Of a stretch of DNA of 64,000 bases, positions 34,973-46,739 are shown in pieces. Made by a program: the position numbers and the translations under genes. Origin of the DNA: Dermanyssus gallinae (lineage: Eukaryota; Arthropoda; Arachnida; Mesostigmata; Dermanyssidae); contig QVRM01001118.1 of assembly GCA_003439945.1 (NCBI GenBank), positions 62,001 through 126,000 on the forward strand. The letters run 5' to 3'. The notes under the pieces were generated by a model, which was not told the origin of the DNA, did no database searches, and saw only the letters and a program-made list of their open reading frames with translations. Within the stretch, counting starts at the first letter, position 1. Each line of letters starts with the position of its first letter.

Positions 34973-34998
34973 TCGTATATATATATATATATATATAT
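34938..34998. repeat. (TA)n microsatellite
   Basis: TA array interrupted once by ACTCG, between the foldback element and the mariner remnant. Confidence 0.9.
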
Positions 34999-34999
34999 C

Positions 35000-35900
35000 G
35001 AAAGCTCTGATTTTCTATTATAATTCTAAAAAAAATTCTCAACTGTGGCTTTTTCGAACTGAACGATGAAGCTAGCGGAAAACCTCCAAAAAAGTTTAGG
35101 AACACAAAATTGCAAGCTTTGTTTGGCGTAAATGACATACAAACGCAAGAAAAGTTCGCGGTTAAACTAAACGTGTGACAAACAGCCAGACGCTTGAAAG
35201 CCATGGGGAAGATCCTGAAGCCCTCAAAGTGGGTCCCATATGAACTGAAGAAAAGACAGCAATATAATCTACAAACCACTTCTCCGATTCTGCTCGCCGG
35301 GTTCTAACAGAAGTTATTTTTGCATCGGATCGTGACCGTAAATTAAGAGTAAGTCTTCTTCGACTATCTCAAGCACCAAAATACATGGTTAGATCCTAGC
35401 GCCATAGCGTTATCGACTGTGAGGCCAAATCGCTTCGAAAAAAAGACAATGCTCTGTGTTTGGTAGGATCAAAAAGGTGTTGTCAAGTATGAGCTGTTAA
35501 AACCTGGCGAAACTGTCGATGCAGCTCGTTGCATTAAACAAAGAATCGATTTGAACCAGGCATTGTGCAAAAACGATCAGAATACAAAATATAGCAAAAC
35601 AAAATTAAGTTTGCTCTACGACAACGCATCATCACACAAAGCGGAGTCGTTGGAAAACACATAGAGCATTTGCAGTGGAAAACCCTTCCCCACCCCGCTA
35701 ATATGCCAGACTCGGCTCCATCCGATCATCACCTCTTCGCATAGCTAGGTTACGCTCTGGCCAAGCAGAAATTTTCATCGTACGGTTTGCCTCTAAAAAT
35801 ACGGACTTGTTTAGGCGAGAAATCTACAAGTTGCCCGAGAGATGGAAGCAGTGTATAGCTATCGAGGGTCGTTTTAACTTTAAATAAAATATATTTACTC
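35000..35900 (+). pseudogene. mariner type D transposase, heavily decayed
   Basis: Readable in pieces on the plus strand: DEASGKPPKKFRNTKLQALF and QTQEKFAVKLNV (linker region and second helix-turn-helix), RRLKAMGKILKPSKWVPYEL, FLHRIV, QNTWLDPSAIALSTVRPNRF, KKTMLCVW, GVVKYELLKPGETVDAARCI, then LLYDNASSHKAES around the second catalytic Asp, and a damaged ADSAPSDHHLF-like block near 35715. Many stops and frameshifts. The pattern resembles the cecropia-type mariner transposases (from memory). The N-terminal helix-turn-helix and both terminal repeats were not identified; the upstream side is occupied by a TA array. Confidence 0.75.
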
Positions 35901-36054
35901 ATTATGGAATGAAAGATATTTTTTTGTCCAAAAAAGAAGCAGTTTCATATGCACAGACAAAAATATCTGGTTCCATATGAGTTAGTAGACCTATGCGCAG
36001 GGCTCCGCCGAAAAGCTAGAAATAAGAACAAATTGCACAGGCTTAATCTCTCTC

Positions 36055-36262
36055 AATTCGGCTGAGTTTTACACAGAGTACGCACAGAAGCTGCGTTACA
36101 CCACTGAATGTCAAGTGACGCTCTCTGGGGCGAGAAATTTAAAAGCTCTACTGTGCATCCTGTACAATCGAGAGCGCGCTGCCGACTCGTTGTATGAATC
36201 TGTATATCACTGGACCAAGCTCCTCGAGTCACCTCGAATGCATCGAATCCCAGGGGACACAA
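36055..36262 (-). pseudogene. LINE C-terminal fragment related to the 63.8-kb one
   Basis: On the minus strand the frame ends FSPQRASLDIQWCNAASVRT then LCKTQPN and a stop, which lines up with FLRQRLSLDIQRENAASVQG before the stop of the copy at the right window edge. This motif closes the ORF2 of a widespread LINE-type RT (recognised by its RLSxxIQRxNAA pattern). Degraded; nothing upstream could be joined. Confidence 0.5.
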
Positions 36263-39200
36263 ATCGCGCGAGTGGTCCCACTCGCATACTGTTTACATTT
36301 GTTAGCCTTAGCTAACCTATCGGCGTGGCAACCTGTCGGCATGCCCCTCACTAGGGGTGTCGGCATCATGCATTCGCAAAACCAAAATGTACACTTCAAA
36401 CGAGCTTCATCTGGTGGTTTCGCTGGTATCCTACAAAAAAAGCGTTTTTTGCTTAGGCCTTACAGTGCAATAAACGCCTGAAAAAATACCAACACGGGAT
36501 CTTTGCCTTCTTCGGCAATGCGGCGTTGGCAATAACAACGACAACAACGAATAACCTCATCACGGTTATTCGTTGTTGTCGTATTCAGCGATTGCACGAT
36601 TACTTTTCGGGCGAACCCCAATGCGAACACAATGACCATTATAAAATGAAACTCCTGTAGCGTAAGTTTTAATAGGCACAACCTTTTTATCGGAGGAATT
36701 ATTTTATTTGCTTATGTGTAAGAGGTAACAGTTGTCTCCTTATGAACAAAATTGATACATGTAACACGCAGATTTAGCACATCGCCAATAGCGGCCAACG
36801 AGAGATGATGGTACACCAGCGTGACAATCATTACTACCTTGGTACCGGTTTGCCTACCTGCCACCTGTAATGCATGTGCTATGTCAATAGACAAACTAGC
36901 AAACTACGTTAGCCTCGCTGCACTCTGTGCTGTTCTATGGTTAGCTCTATCAGTCTAGGGGCTTTTGTCGACAGCGTTTTTGTTTATCTGTTTAGCGGCA
37001 TGCCAACTATCTACCCAAATAGTTGTAGAAATTCTAGCAGGCAAAGGTGCTTGCAGCCAGCGAATCGACGCTAGAGAGCAAGCACTCCGGTGGAAGCCTT
37101 TTCTAATCGACGATGGCCGCGTTTTCAGACCCGTGGTACCGACTCCATTCGAATTCCAATCAGCTGAGCTTACCTTAAATGTTGTTTGTCGCGCTGTGGA
37201 GCCATCGGGACACGTCGTATTGAACGGGCAAATATCTGGAACATGCCTGTGCGGGACACAATCGATTATATGGTCGTTATAATATATTTACGTTTTTAAA
37301 TTTTCTTTTCGTATGTGTGTATATTTGTTGTTATTATGCATGTGTACATACATACCGAAATGTATTCGTTGGAAACTGAGAGCGAATAATTGCACCCTAT
37401 GAACGTGAGCACTTCAGTCTCGTCAGCCTCTAATACAGACTCATCAGAGTACCTCAGCAGCCGATTGTCTAGCAGCGATCGCTGTTGTGTAAAGTGAAGG
37501 CCGTCCCCAAATGATTGATCCAAATATAGATAATGTTTACTAAGTCTACAGATTAGACTTTGAATAGAATGTCTATCAATGGAACACGACCTCACAAAGA
37601 AAGCCGAATCGCTTTTGTACGTTGTGCATTTGCATAAAGACCTTTACGGCCTAGATAGAGCTTCATAGGTCACGTCAACGATTCGCCGATGGCACCGAGG
37701 TTCCGGTGTACCACCGCGACTTCATACGCGTAAATGGTGACAATTACTGCTCGGCCCAGTGCTTGATAAACTCATCATTGAATAACGTAGGCGCTTTATG
37801 TGCATAGGTTTCTGACACAAAAAGATGCCGTATAGGTTAACAGTCAGTCGTGAAGAGGTCATCAGTTCCCTGCATAAAGTCAGACCTTCAGTACCATTTA
37901 AAGGGAAGCCCGGCAATGCCGGGATTGAAGACTTTTTTTTAACTTTATTTGTACGTATATACAAAAGGTATGTGCAGTGGTTTTGATTGCTTCTGTACTC
38001 AATTAGGGCCTGCTAGATCATGGTAGTGCTGGTAACTTGATGTCGAGTAGAATTTACTGAGCCAACACAGTGGTTTTATTTTTTGGAACTTTGATTGGCA
38101 CGCAAGTATTACTGCTGTTCACACAGTGATGACTGGAAAAAAAATTAGTCTGTCGTTTAAGGCTACGGTTTAAATGTCGGCTCAGGTTCGGTTAAAAAAT
38201 GTACCCAACAGCAATGGAGGCCAAGGAAATACAGACTCCTAATAAAATATGTTTCTGTTGTGGCACCCTATATTTTTAACGCTATGTGCGGCAAAACCTG
38301 AACTAAAATAGCAGGTATTTATTACAGATAGCATCGAATTCGCCGGAAAATTGCCGATCAGTACTGACTGCGGCCAAGTATTACACGAAACATGTCAGTC
38401 AATCAAAGCAAATTTAGCATTATGTTGTTTTTTTTAATTCCAGACCATCCTTCGTCCCCTACGGGCTTGGAACTTTACCTGACGTATATCCTCAATGCAC
38501 CCAGGGCCAGATGACAACCATGACTAGCCCCTCGCCGCCACAAAATTATGTGGCAGGTGACAAAAACATGTTTAACCACAAGATGAAATCAACATAGTCA
38601 ACTTATGACGGACAATATACTAAAAAATAGGGTACATTCCTAAACGTGCTGACGGAAAGGGGTGTTGCAAATTATCGGCAATGTGAGCAAGTTTAGTATG
38701 TCACCTTCGTGGCATTTGAGTGTCTCAATTGTGGTCCTATGGTAGAATACATATGGAGTATTAAGTGAATACAAATATTCATATTATACATTAGAGTGCT
38801 GAACAAGCCTTATATCTAAACACATAATTTATTAACTGCAAAATAATACAGTTCCAACAAAATTGGGCAACCTCACCGTGTCCACAGAAAGAATAGATGA
38901 CACAAGATGTCAGATACTTTTTCCCAAGATGAAAGTATTAGTACTAAAATATATGTTTAAGAAGCTAATTGCGGCGTTCTTTGATGTGTAGGTGCCTTGC
39001 CTACATAATAGATATTCTTGATCAAAACCGCGCTTCAAATACTTTAACAATTTGTTTCCTTATTAAGGTATTATTATCGATTTGAAATGATCCGTTAACA
39101 GTCGTACTGGAATTTAGCAACTATATCGTTGCGTTCAAGACATAAAGAAACCAAAAAGACTTCACAATAATTTGCGCCAGTATTTAGTTGTTTTACGAAC

Positions 39201-39350
39201 GAGCCAGCATTTAGCATCTACGTGAACGTGTTGGAATTAATCCTGCAGTCAGGATAAACTATAGCCGAACACTTGACTAACTTTGCAGTCAGATGTTGTA
39301 GAGCTCTAGCTATATATGCTCAGCTTTCTCTCGTTTTGCGTATGCCAAAA
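36263..39350. other. long stretch without supportable genes
   Basis: One strong hairpin (36538-36582). A 105-codon plus-strand frame (36965-37282) with a hydrophobic start begins at TTG, not ATG, and is not called. The remainder is AT-rich without recognisable features. Confidence 0.45.
36538..36582. repeat. perfect 19-bp hairpin, 7-nt loop
   Basis: ACGACAACAACGAATAACC (36538-36556) and its exact reverse complement (36564-36582) surround TCATCAC. Function unknown. Confidence 0.9.
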
Positions 39351-39399
39351 TATATATATATATATTGTTTATTTTGCAACAACGTTGCATTTCAAGATG

Positions 39400-41380
39400 G
39401 TACATAATTATAATACAATTCGTTCATTTTATACAATTTGAACACTTCAGCGACCGTCCCACCGAGCGAAAAAAGTGCAAAGACCGCCGATGGTTCTGGC
39501 AACTCGCTGCGTGGTATTTCGCGCATATCTGCGAGCAGAACCGGCAACGACATTGGTCGCCAACTTGGTGAAATCCTTGGGTCGAACATACCAAGTGATG
39601 ATAGCCATGCACAATGTATCTTGTGTACACGTGCCGGCTAGTGCATGCCATCACATCCCAAAGCTCCCTGGCGAGGTACACATCTAATTGCGCTACCTCT
39701 GCCGAGGCCTCGGTCACTTTTGCCTGCCACTCCAACAAAAATTGCTGAAGTGGTCCTGTAATAGGTGACCTAAGCCTGACTCTGATTGTTTCCACTGCCG
39801 GCCCGCAACCCGCGAGCGGGTACACGAAGCGGCTTCTTGCCGTCCGGGGTAAGCCAAGGACCCGCTTCATATATATTGTAAAGCATCTTTCTAGCTGCGC
39901 AAAATTTGCTGCTAAAAGATGGCCCCACACCCTGCCAAAGATGGTCCCACACCAAGCTCAACATTGGCACAATTTTAAGCAAAAAAAAAAACGCACGGCC
40001 GCACTCAAAAACAGTCGTCGAGGGCCTCTCACCTCTGTGTGAATAGAGGGAATAGCCGCTTGACACTTGTCGCCAATGTGCTGGTCGTTCCCGTATAGTG
40101 TAGTCTCAGACCCAAATACGGGAAAGAGTTGACAAACTTCAGCGATTGGCCACAACAGGGCATTACGTCTACTGCGGCCAATAGACCCCCACGGCGAAAC
40201 TTCATGGCTTTCGTCTTCCGCGCATTTATTTGCAGGCCCTTACGGTGAAGGTAACTTTCTACGTCGCCGACAATTCGACGAATGGCACCGCGGTCCCGGT
40301 GGGCCACTACTATATCATCCGCATACATGTCGACGGCGTTTCTAAACTCCTCCCGCACATGGCGAGCTAGGTCTGCGATGAGCAAGGAGAATTCCAGGCA
40401 ACTGAGAGGATCCCCCTGGGTGGTCCCTACGTTTTGACTCAGCTGCAAGGCATCTTCGCCCCTTACATTTACTTTAAGGCGGTCTTTAGCAAAGAAGCTG
40501 GAGAGCACTCGTAGGAAAGAACCACCCACCCCAGCATGTCGAAATGAATCGACTAGTAAGTGACGGAGAGCTTTGTTGAAGGCCTTGACACAATCGATAA
40601 AGACGTGCCTCGTGTCAAACCTGGGGTTTGTGTCCACCGCTGAGTATCTGATTAAACAGCTTACACAGCTCCTCTGGTAAAACATCGGACGACTCAGCCC
40701 AATGTTCGTAATAGATCTCATCAGGTTCACTACTCTTTTTCTTGGGTAACCCGCGCAAGATCTGCACAACTTCCTCCACTGTAAACGGCGAATTCATGTC
40801 GTGCTGCTCCAGAGTGAGCGGTTGCTCAATAACTGGGTTAGGCGCGGGAGCGTTTGCATCGAGCAGAAGGGCAGTAAAGTGCTGCCGCAACTGCTCCTTT
40901 GTCATGCTGTGCATGCTTCTGTTTTGCCGGCGAACAATATAGACATGGGGTTCGCGCTCTGCTCTCTCAAGCAAACGAAACTCCTCCTCCTCATCATACC
41001 GGCGCTTACTCTCCACAAGCAGTTTTTTGTAAGTTGCTCTATGTCGGCCATAGTGCGCCCTACGATCAGCAACTACCTGGAGGTCGGGGTGTAGAGCCCG
41101 TGCTCGGCGCAGGAGCCCCAAGACCTCCCGACGTTTTAGGTAGCAGGCCTGTGTAAACCAGGGCCGCGCCCGTCTTTGTCTGTACTTCTTCTTCATTACA
41201 GCCGCCTTGACAGTGGCCTCCAAAGCGTGGTTGCTTTGTTCAATGTCAGAAGTTGATCTCAGCAGCTCTAACTCGCGCGTTAATACACGCAAATCTAGTT
41301 GCCTAGACCAGTACGTTGTCAGCTGCCGACGTAGGGCGCGTCCCTGGCCAGGCACACGCAGGGACGCCAGCACCGGCAGG
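39400..41380 (-). pseudogene. LINE (family E) ORF2, internally deleted and frameshifted
   Basis: On the minus strand, from right to left: a basic region before the RT (KKYRQRRARPWFTQACYLKR and RATYKKLLVESKRRYDEEEE), the linker FTVEEVVQILRGLPKKKSSE, and a stop at 40615. The RT continues in another frame with HVFIDCVKAFNKALRHLLVD, the box GTTQGDPLSCLEFSLLIADL, the catalytic VDMYADDIVVAHRD and KTKAMKFRRGG. RT motifs 0-2 between the two frames are missing, indicating an internal deletion near 40620. After another shift come LERCFTIYMKRVLGL and a C-terminal cysteine cluster CRCRFCSQICAKYHAASC. A 5'-truncated relative lies at 43480-44342. The clade is uncertain; the RT looks CR1/L2-like. Confidence 0.8.
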
Positions 41381-41490
41381 CGCTTCCGTGCTGGAATATC
41401 AAGTACCTAGCATCCTTGAAATTCCGTCGGATGTTAAAGATTGTGAAACAACGTGTGCCGAAATAAACTATTAGAAAAGAGGCGAGAATT

Positions 41491-41547
41491 AAGTGGGTAA
41501 ATCACCCCGCTTTAGTGCGTCACTAAAGCGGGGCGATTTACCCACTT
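41491..41547. repeat. 27-bp inverted repeat, 3-nt loop
   Basis: AAGTGGGTAAATCACCCCGC at the left is mirrored at the right with one mismatch; the loop is CGT. A very tight hairpin just outside the upstream end of the LINE at 39.4-41.4 kb. Confidence 0.9.
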
Positions 41548-41931
41548 ACTTATACTACCTCACCATTCACTGCAGTATTGTACCTCCCCTATTTAATTGT
41601 GTATTTCTATTTGAGTAGAAGGAGGTGCAACATTTAAACGCTACGATCTCCTAATGACGTGTTGATATTCGCGTTTCAGATACAAGCTTCGGTGCCTAAA
41701 ATGAAGTGAAAATCTATCACTTCGTCTTTGCCGTGGTCGTAGCTTTTTTTTTCAGCAACGGCAGTAGCAAGCATATGTACCCGAACATTATGGCGGTGTT
41801 GTGGTGTCTAAGCCTCGTTGATCATGACGAAGGTCTTCAGTTCAGTGGGGTTGCGATATTTATAGGCACTCGCTTAATAGACCAAAATATTCAAACAAAT
41901 GTAATCCAAGCCATTACATTACTTGGCTTTC

Positions 41932-41976
<45 letters not shown>

Positions 41977-42977
41977 AAACCGTCATCACCAATACACTAT
42001 ATGCATGCTCCTACAAGAACCACCAACAACACATTTTTCCTTAACCACGTCGATTTTTTCACATAAGCGCTTACTTTTGGATTATCCGTCTGTAAGCATC
42101 ACAAAAGCAACTACACTGCTACCAATGGTACACATAAGCGTGATTGTGTACAGCCGCCAGCCATACAATTTAGAGGAGGCGGAAGGGGGGGGGGGGGGGA
42201 ACTTGCTAACTTTTCAAGTAAGCTATGCGAAGAGCCTTATGTTTCAACAAGGAACAGGCAACACATGCTGAATAACCGCCTTATGTCGTTCTCGACTTGT
42301 TCAAAATGTGTGCCGTGTATCGTCGTCGACACGCACTCGCCGTAGCTAGTAATTGCTCAGCGGGGATTATGCTAGGTGTCTGGGCGCTGACAACACTCTT
42401 GATTTGGTGCGTTGCGTCGTAAGTGTAACAACTCGGTTGTTCCGCTAGTTAAGCCGATTACTTGTCGTACGGGATGCCGAAGCTTCATCACGGTAATTGT
42501 AGTAGCACTGTAATATCCGCCACGTACTTTGTCCCATACGCATCCCGTACGGGATCGCTCCACGCGCAGGCACCGAGTTCACGTTCACTGGCACAAAGCA
42601 GTCTCGACTGCCTCGCCGGGCCACTAGGCTCAGAAATGAGTGTACATATATTAGCAGACCGCGTCCGCTAAGCGATCCCCCCTTCCCTGAAAGTAATTCG
42701 ACTGAGTTTGAACCCCAGATATGGATGGCGTCTGCTCAACTGTAGTCGATCGTTACAAACTTTCTTTCGCAAACGCTCGAAGCAATAGGCCAGAACTAGG
42801 ACACACGTTTACGCCTTCGGCAAACCACCAACTTGTAGCCAACTAACTATCGCGACAGCCCCAACCACACTTTTCATCATAGTCGTCACATAGGAATTGT
42901 TACATATTAACAACAACACCAACAACAGGGCATTGTTTTGTTACATTTGAGCCATCATGGCGTTGGCACGTAGAGCT
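41548..42977. other. no gene seen
   Basis: Includes a (TA)n array (41936-41972) and a G-run (42186-42199). Overlapping short frames on both strands only. Confidence 0.5.
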
Positions 42978-43050
42978 AAGATTCAAGATTCAAATCGTGG
43001 TTTATTAAAGGAACTGCATTATACAATACTTTAGTTCTCATTAAAAAAAA

Positions 43051-43053
43051 AAA

Positions 43054-43094
<41 letters not shown>
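43051..43094. repeat. (AAT)n microsatellite in LINE 3' UTR
   Basis: About 14 AAT units preceded by an A-run, within the 3' UTR of the minus-strand CR1-like LINE. Confidence 0.9.
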
Positions 43095-43095
<1 letters not shown>

Positions 43096-43447
43096 TTGTT
43101 CAGCCTTGCAGAATCAGACATCCTAACACAACACAAATTGTACGTGTGCCTCCGCCATGTCAACACCCATTAGTGAGTAACCATTTCTGGACCTCACGTG
43201 TAAAACATTTCAGGGAAGTGATGCGGCGAATACGCTGTGGTATATTACTCCATATCACGGGCAAGTGAGAAGCAAGAGCTTGATGACAACATCTCTTAGC
43301 AACTAATGGCCCTACGAATGTTGTAGCACGCCTCGAGGTTCTACGAAACAAGGGAACAAGAGGAAAAGAAACATCGTAAAGAATAATATTCCGAGTAATT
43401 TTAAAGCCCAGCACGGCAACCTTTAGCAAATATACTGAATCGATCGT

Positions 43448-44342
43448 CGGCAATCTTCAGCAAATATAATGAATCGTCGAAATAAACTCACGCAAAATTA
43501 AGGCGATTAAGTTTCGTCGCGGCGGGCGTTTAGGTGCAAACGACGTTATTCGTTGCTGCGGGAAGCCATTGGAGTTTGTAAACTCTTTCCCATACTTGGG
43601 TCTCCGGATGCACTACAGGGGAACATCGTTTACTACACACATCGAAAACAGTGCTACCTCGGCACTGGCAGCTCTCTACGGATGGGTCGGAGATGTACGG
43701 CGACTGTCCGTCGGTACGGTAGTGCGTTTGGTTATGTTAAAAACTCTGCCAAAGTTGGCGTATAGCTTAGACAGAGTGTGGCAACACCTATCTCAAGCTA
43801 ATTTTAATTTGCTTGAAAAGTGCTTCACACTATACATGAAGCGAGTACTCTGCCTTTCAATCAAGGCGAGAAGCCGCTTCGTCTATGTCTTGTCGGACTG
43901 TGCGCCGATGGTGGAGATGCTTCGGCTTAGGCTGCGTATGCCATTGACGGAGCCACTTAACCATTTCTTGGAAGAGTGGCGACGCAAATTCACGGAAGCA
44001 GCGACGGAGGTAAGAACGCTCGACGTCTTTAAGTCTCCTTGGTTGTGGGCCGGGGTGGCCTGCGATGACAGGCATGTATATACCAGGTACATCGTACACG
44101 GGTTCCATCACCTCGTATGCTCCCGTAGGGAGTTTCATGAAGACTATACTACTCAGTGTATTTGTCGGTTCTGCTCGCAGCAATGCGCTAAGTACCACGC
44201 GGTTGATTGTCCGGCATTACAACGAAGGTCCTTACACTTCTTCTCTCGGTGGAACGGCAAAACAACAAGTATTTATGTTTAATAATAGCATGAAATATTT
44301 TGTACATACTCTATTTGAGTGAAATAAATATAATTGATTGAT
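43448..44342 (+). mobile_element. 5'-truncated LINE (family E) inserted in CR1-like LINE
   Basis: Bounded by a 12-bp target duplication TGAATCGATCGT (43436-43447 and 44343-44354). The body starts at about 43480 and runs to AAATATAATTGATTGATTGA, a short tandem tail. Between the left duplication and the body (43448-43479) lies a diverged repeat of the flanking target sequence. Same family as the minus-strand copy at 39.4-41.4 kb. Confidence 0.9.
43484..44282 (+). pseudogene. LINE family E, C-terminal third of ORF2, open frame
   Basis: About 265 codons are open from KIKAIKFRRGGRLGANDVIR to the stop at 44280-44282. The start is set by truncation, not by a start codon. It follows the RT thumb region (EFVNSFPYLGLRMHYRG), then LEKCFTLYMKRVLCLSIKAR, HVYTRYIVHGFHHLVCSRRE and the cysteine cluster CICRFCSQQCAKYHAVDC, which is arranged as CxC, CxxC, C, H, C and may bind zinc. 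Matches the 39.4-kb copy across its length. It lacks the catalytic RT part and is not functional alone. Confidence 0.8.
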
Positions 44343-45515
44343 TGAATCGATCGTGAGGAGATTATGTGTCCCATAGAGGCCACTGACGGAGTCTCTGCGT
44401 CGCCTGCCAAATACAGCTCTTAGAGCGTCGTTTTGTATTATACGCGTCCTACGAAGAACTACCTCGAACCCACTACCCCATATAAGGATACCGTAGAGGA
44501 GAACTGGCAAAAACAGTGTTTTGTATACCATTATAAGGCCATCTATAGGTACTCCGATAAGCCGCATGCGAAAAAGCGTTGAGATTATGGCATAGCATTT
44601 GGGCCTGATATGGTCCAGATGGGCACGCCAACTCATGAACTCATGTAGTATAAGCCCGAGGCATTTTGCGGTGTCAGAAAAGACCAACTCACTCCCTGCT
44701 AGATAGAATTTCCTGTTGAGGTGCATCCTTAGCTGTGGGGCTCGGAATAAATCATTTGTCTTGCTGGTATTAACCAAATTTATTGAAGATTTAAATAACT
44801 GTTTCCACTTGTGAGAGGAGGTAAGGCAACTCCGATTTAATTTCGGAAGCGTTGAGCCGAAAAAGTAACGTCGTGTCATCAGCAAAAGCGATTGGTTTGC
44901 CCAAGTTTTCTTTCTGAATATTCAAGAGGATAAAATTGATAAGGATTAAGAACGGCAGAGGTCCGAGCACTGAACCCTGGGGAGTACCGATATCTACCGA
45001 GCTCCATGCAGATTCGACTGTACCAACTCTCACTGCCTGAGTTCTTGAGGTTAGGTACGAGCGGAGCCAGTCGATCGCACCCGATGAACACCCTAATATG
45101 TGCAGCATTTGTAGGAGGAATGCGTGGTTGAGACAATTAAAGGCAACGGCTACATCCAGGAAAATTCCGAGACATATTTTTGTCGATTCTACTGAATCCA
45201 CGACAGGCTGCCATAAATGGGTGAGGGACAGCTCCGTTGAACGACCATGGCGGAAGCTGCGAAGCAAATTGCTGCGACGACAAAAAGTGAATGGACTCCA
45301 GATGTTTTCTAGTATTTTGGACACATGATCCACAAGACTTATAGGACGGTAGCTGCCCGGTAGAGTTTTATCGCCTTTTCTTTTGTAGAACGGAGTCACA
45401 TACGAGGCCTTGAGGCGTGTGGGGAAGATCCCAGAGGTAAAGGAGAGATTCACAATTTTTGTCAGGGGAAGCAACATGATCGTATACCTGGTAGGTTTTT
45501 GTTTACACATACATC

Positions 45516-46192
45516 ACGTTCCGTCACAAATGCAGCTAGCTCGCAGATGCAAAACATCAACTTATTTAGCAAAACTATCTGAAGTGTGTTGTTAAAAGTG
45601 CAAAATAACTGAAGGTGTATATGTACAACAATAGCACTGTGCTGGTATCTTCACGCACTTAGAACTAACCAAGCTCTTTAGGAACTAATCTATAAGTAGA
45701 TAATTGCCGGACACAACAACAACAACTACTACTACTACTACTACTACTACCACAGATCCGCCTAATCGTCAATCAAATGTAAAGGAAATCGTAGTTTTGG
45801 CACGACGAAGCCCGTTGGATTTTAATCGAGTTGCGAATTCAATTTTCTATGTGCCGAAATTTACAAAATTGCTTTTACTGAGGCAGAGTCTGCCTTATTT
45901 CAGCTTCGTAACAAGCCAATCGCAATATTTTCATTTAGGTGACATGCACGCCGAGCTAGTATTGTGTCTCCAACAAGCAAAAAAAAGGGTTTGCATACTG
46001 ACTGTCTTTAGCGATGTCTACGTAGCCCGTTGACAGAGGTCGCGTGACAGCCAATTATGTGCGTGATTAAATTTTGCGACAAATCCCTATCGCCACTCCC
46101 ACATGTAAGCAATGCTTGGTTGCAATTTTAACCGACGACCAGACAATTGCTATCTATTGAGACATGGGCAACAAGCATAGTCCACATCGAGC
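45516..46192. other. no gene; (ACA)/(ACT) microsatellite at 45713-45750
   Basis: Simple repeat of ACA then ACT units. A 109-codon plus-strand frame (45704-46033) starts inside it and is dominated by the repeat at its N-terminus; no domain seen. Confidence 0.45.
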
Positions 46193-46389
46193 AGTCTCGA
46201 GCGGTCGAGCCCGGTGGCGTGGTGGCTTAAGTCTGAGCCTCGCAACCGGAGGAGACTTATAGGTGCGCGGGTTCGAGCCCCACCGTTGCACCGATTTGTA
46301 TTTCTGGGGGTCCGTCTATGAAGCAATGTGAAAACAGTTCCGTGGACGTTAAATCCTGGCTGAGGGTCAGCCCGAAAACTTTAAAACTT
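46193..46389 (+). mobile_element. tRNA-derived SINE, copy 7, with 15-bp target duplication
   Basis: TAGTCCACATCGAGC occurs at 46178-46192 and again at 46390-46404, bracketing the SINE. The head GAGCCCGGTGGCGTGGTGGC holds an A-box-like TGGCGTGGTGG, and GGTTCGAGCCCC is the B box. The 3' end is GGCTGAGGGTCAGCCCGAAA followed by an ACTTTAAAACTTT tail. The duplication length is typical of LINE-mediated insertion. Confidence 0.93.
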
Positions 46390-46548
46390 TAGTCCACATC
46401 GAGCGGTTTCGTTTAGCAGTTACTTCCGTGCGCGCCGTATGCAGTCGCCAGTTTTTCGCGTCCGCCCTCGCATGCCCGGAAATCGAAAAAAATGGAAATG
46501 TTCCAGTTTTCGTGCTTTGGACTTCTAGCACGTGTTCTAGTGCGTGGC

Positions 46549-46635
46549 GGCGTGGCCTAGGAGGTTAGAGCGTTAGCCATGGTTGTCGTCTATCGGGGTG
46601 CCGCCAGTCCGATCCCTGTTGTTTCAATCAAACTT
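46549..46635 (+). other. tRNA-like sequence, unrelated to the main SINE
   Basis: GGCGGCGTGGCCTAGGAGGT carries an A-box-like TGGCCTAGGAGG, and CCAGTCCGATCCCTG about 55 bp later resembles a B box. The piece continues into TTGAGCGACTCTCGTTGAGA. It may be the head of a second SINE family; the usual acceptor stem does not pair convincingly, so it is not called a tRNA gene. Confidence 0.4.
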
Positions 46636-46739
46636 TGTTTGAGCGACTCTCGTTGAGAATCAGCGATAAATTATAGCTGATAGTCAGCGGCCATGCTGCC
46701 ACAAGGACTGTTTGGGAAAGCCTAGATATCTTAACGTGT

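Larger units (their letters stand above)
43160..45510 (-). pseudogene. CR1/L2-like reverse transcriptase split by insertion
   Basis: Reverse transcriptase signals on the minus strand: SFTSGIFPTRLKASYVTPFY and YRPISLVDHVSKILENI (motifs 1-2), LGIFLDVAVAFNCLNHAFLL (palm, with DVAVAFN in place of the usual DLSKAFD), GTPQGSVLGPLPFLI, and the catalytic IAFADDTTLLF. A frameshift at about 44.8-44.88 kb leads to KCLGLILHEFMSWRAHLDHI and FLPVLLYGILIWGSGFE. The C-terminal part resumes on the far side of the inserted LINE (VYLLKVAVLGFKITRNIILY, then KWLLTNGC and stop). Apart from the insertion and one shift it is well preserved. Confidence 0.85.
42978..45515 (-). mobile_element. CR1/L2-like LINE interrupted by another LINE
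   Basis: Minus-strand element whose coding pieces are at 45510-44791, about 44880-44355 and 43447-43160, followed by a 3' UTR with (ATT)n and a 3' terminus at about 42978 made of AATAAACCACGATTTGAATC plus a second TTGAATC unit. Short tandem tails of this kind are usual in CR1/L2-type elements. A plus-strand LINE sits at 43448-44342 inside its coding region. The 5' end near 45.5 kb is probably truncated, as no endonuclease domain is visible. Confidence 0.85.

Noticed and set aside
36965..37282. 105-codon ORF with a signal-like start
   Set aside because: First codon is TTG, no ATG upstream in frame, no recognisable family.
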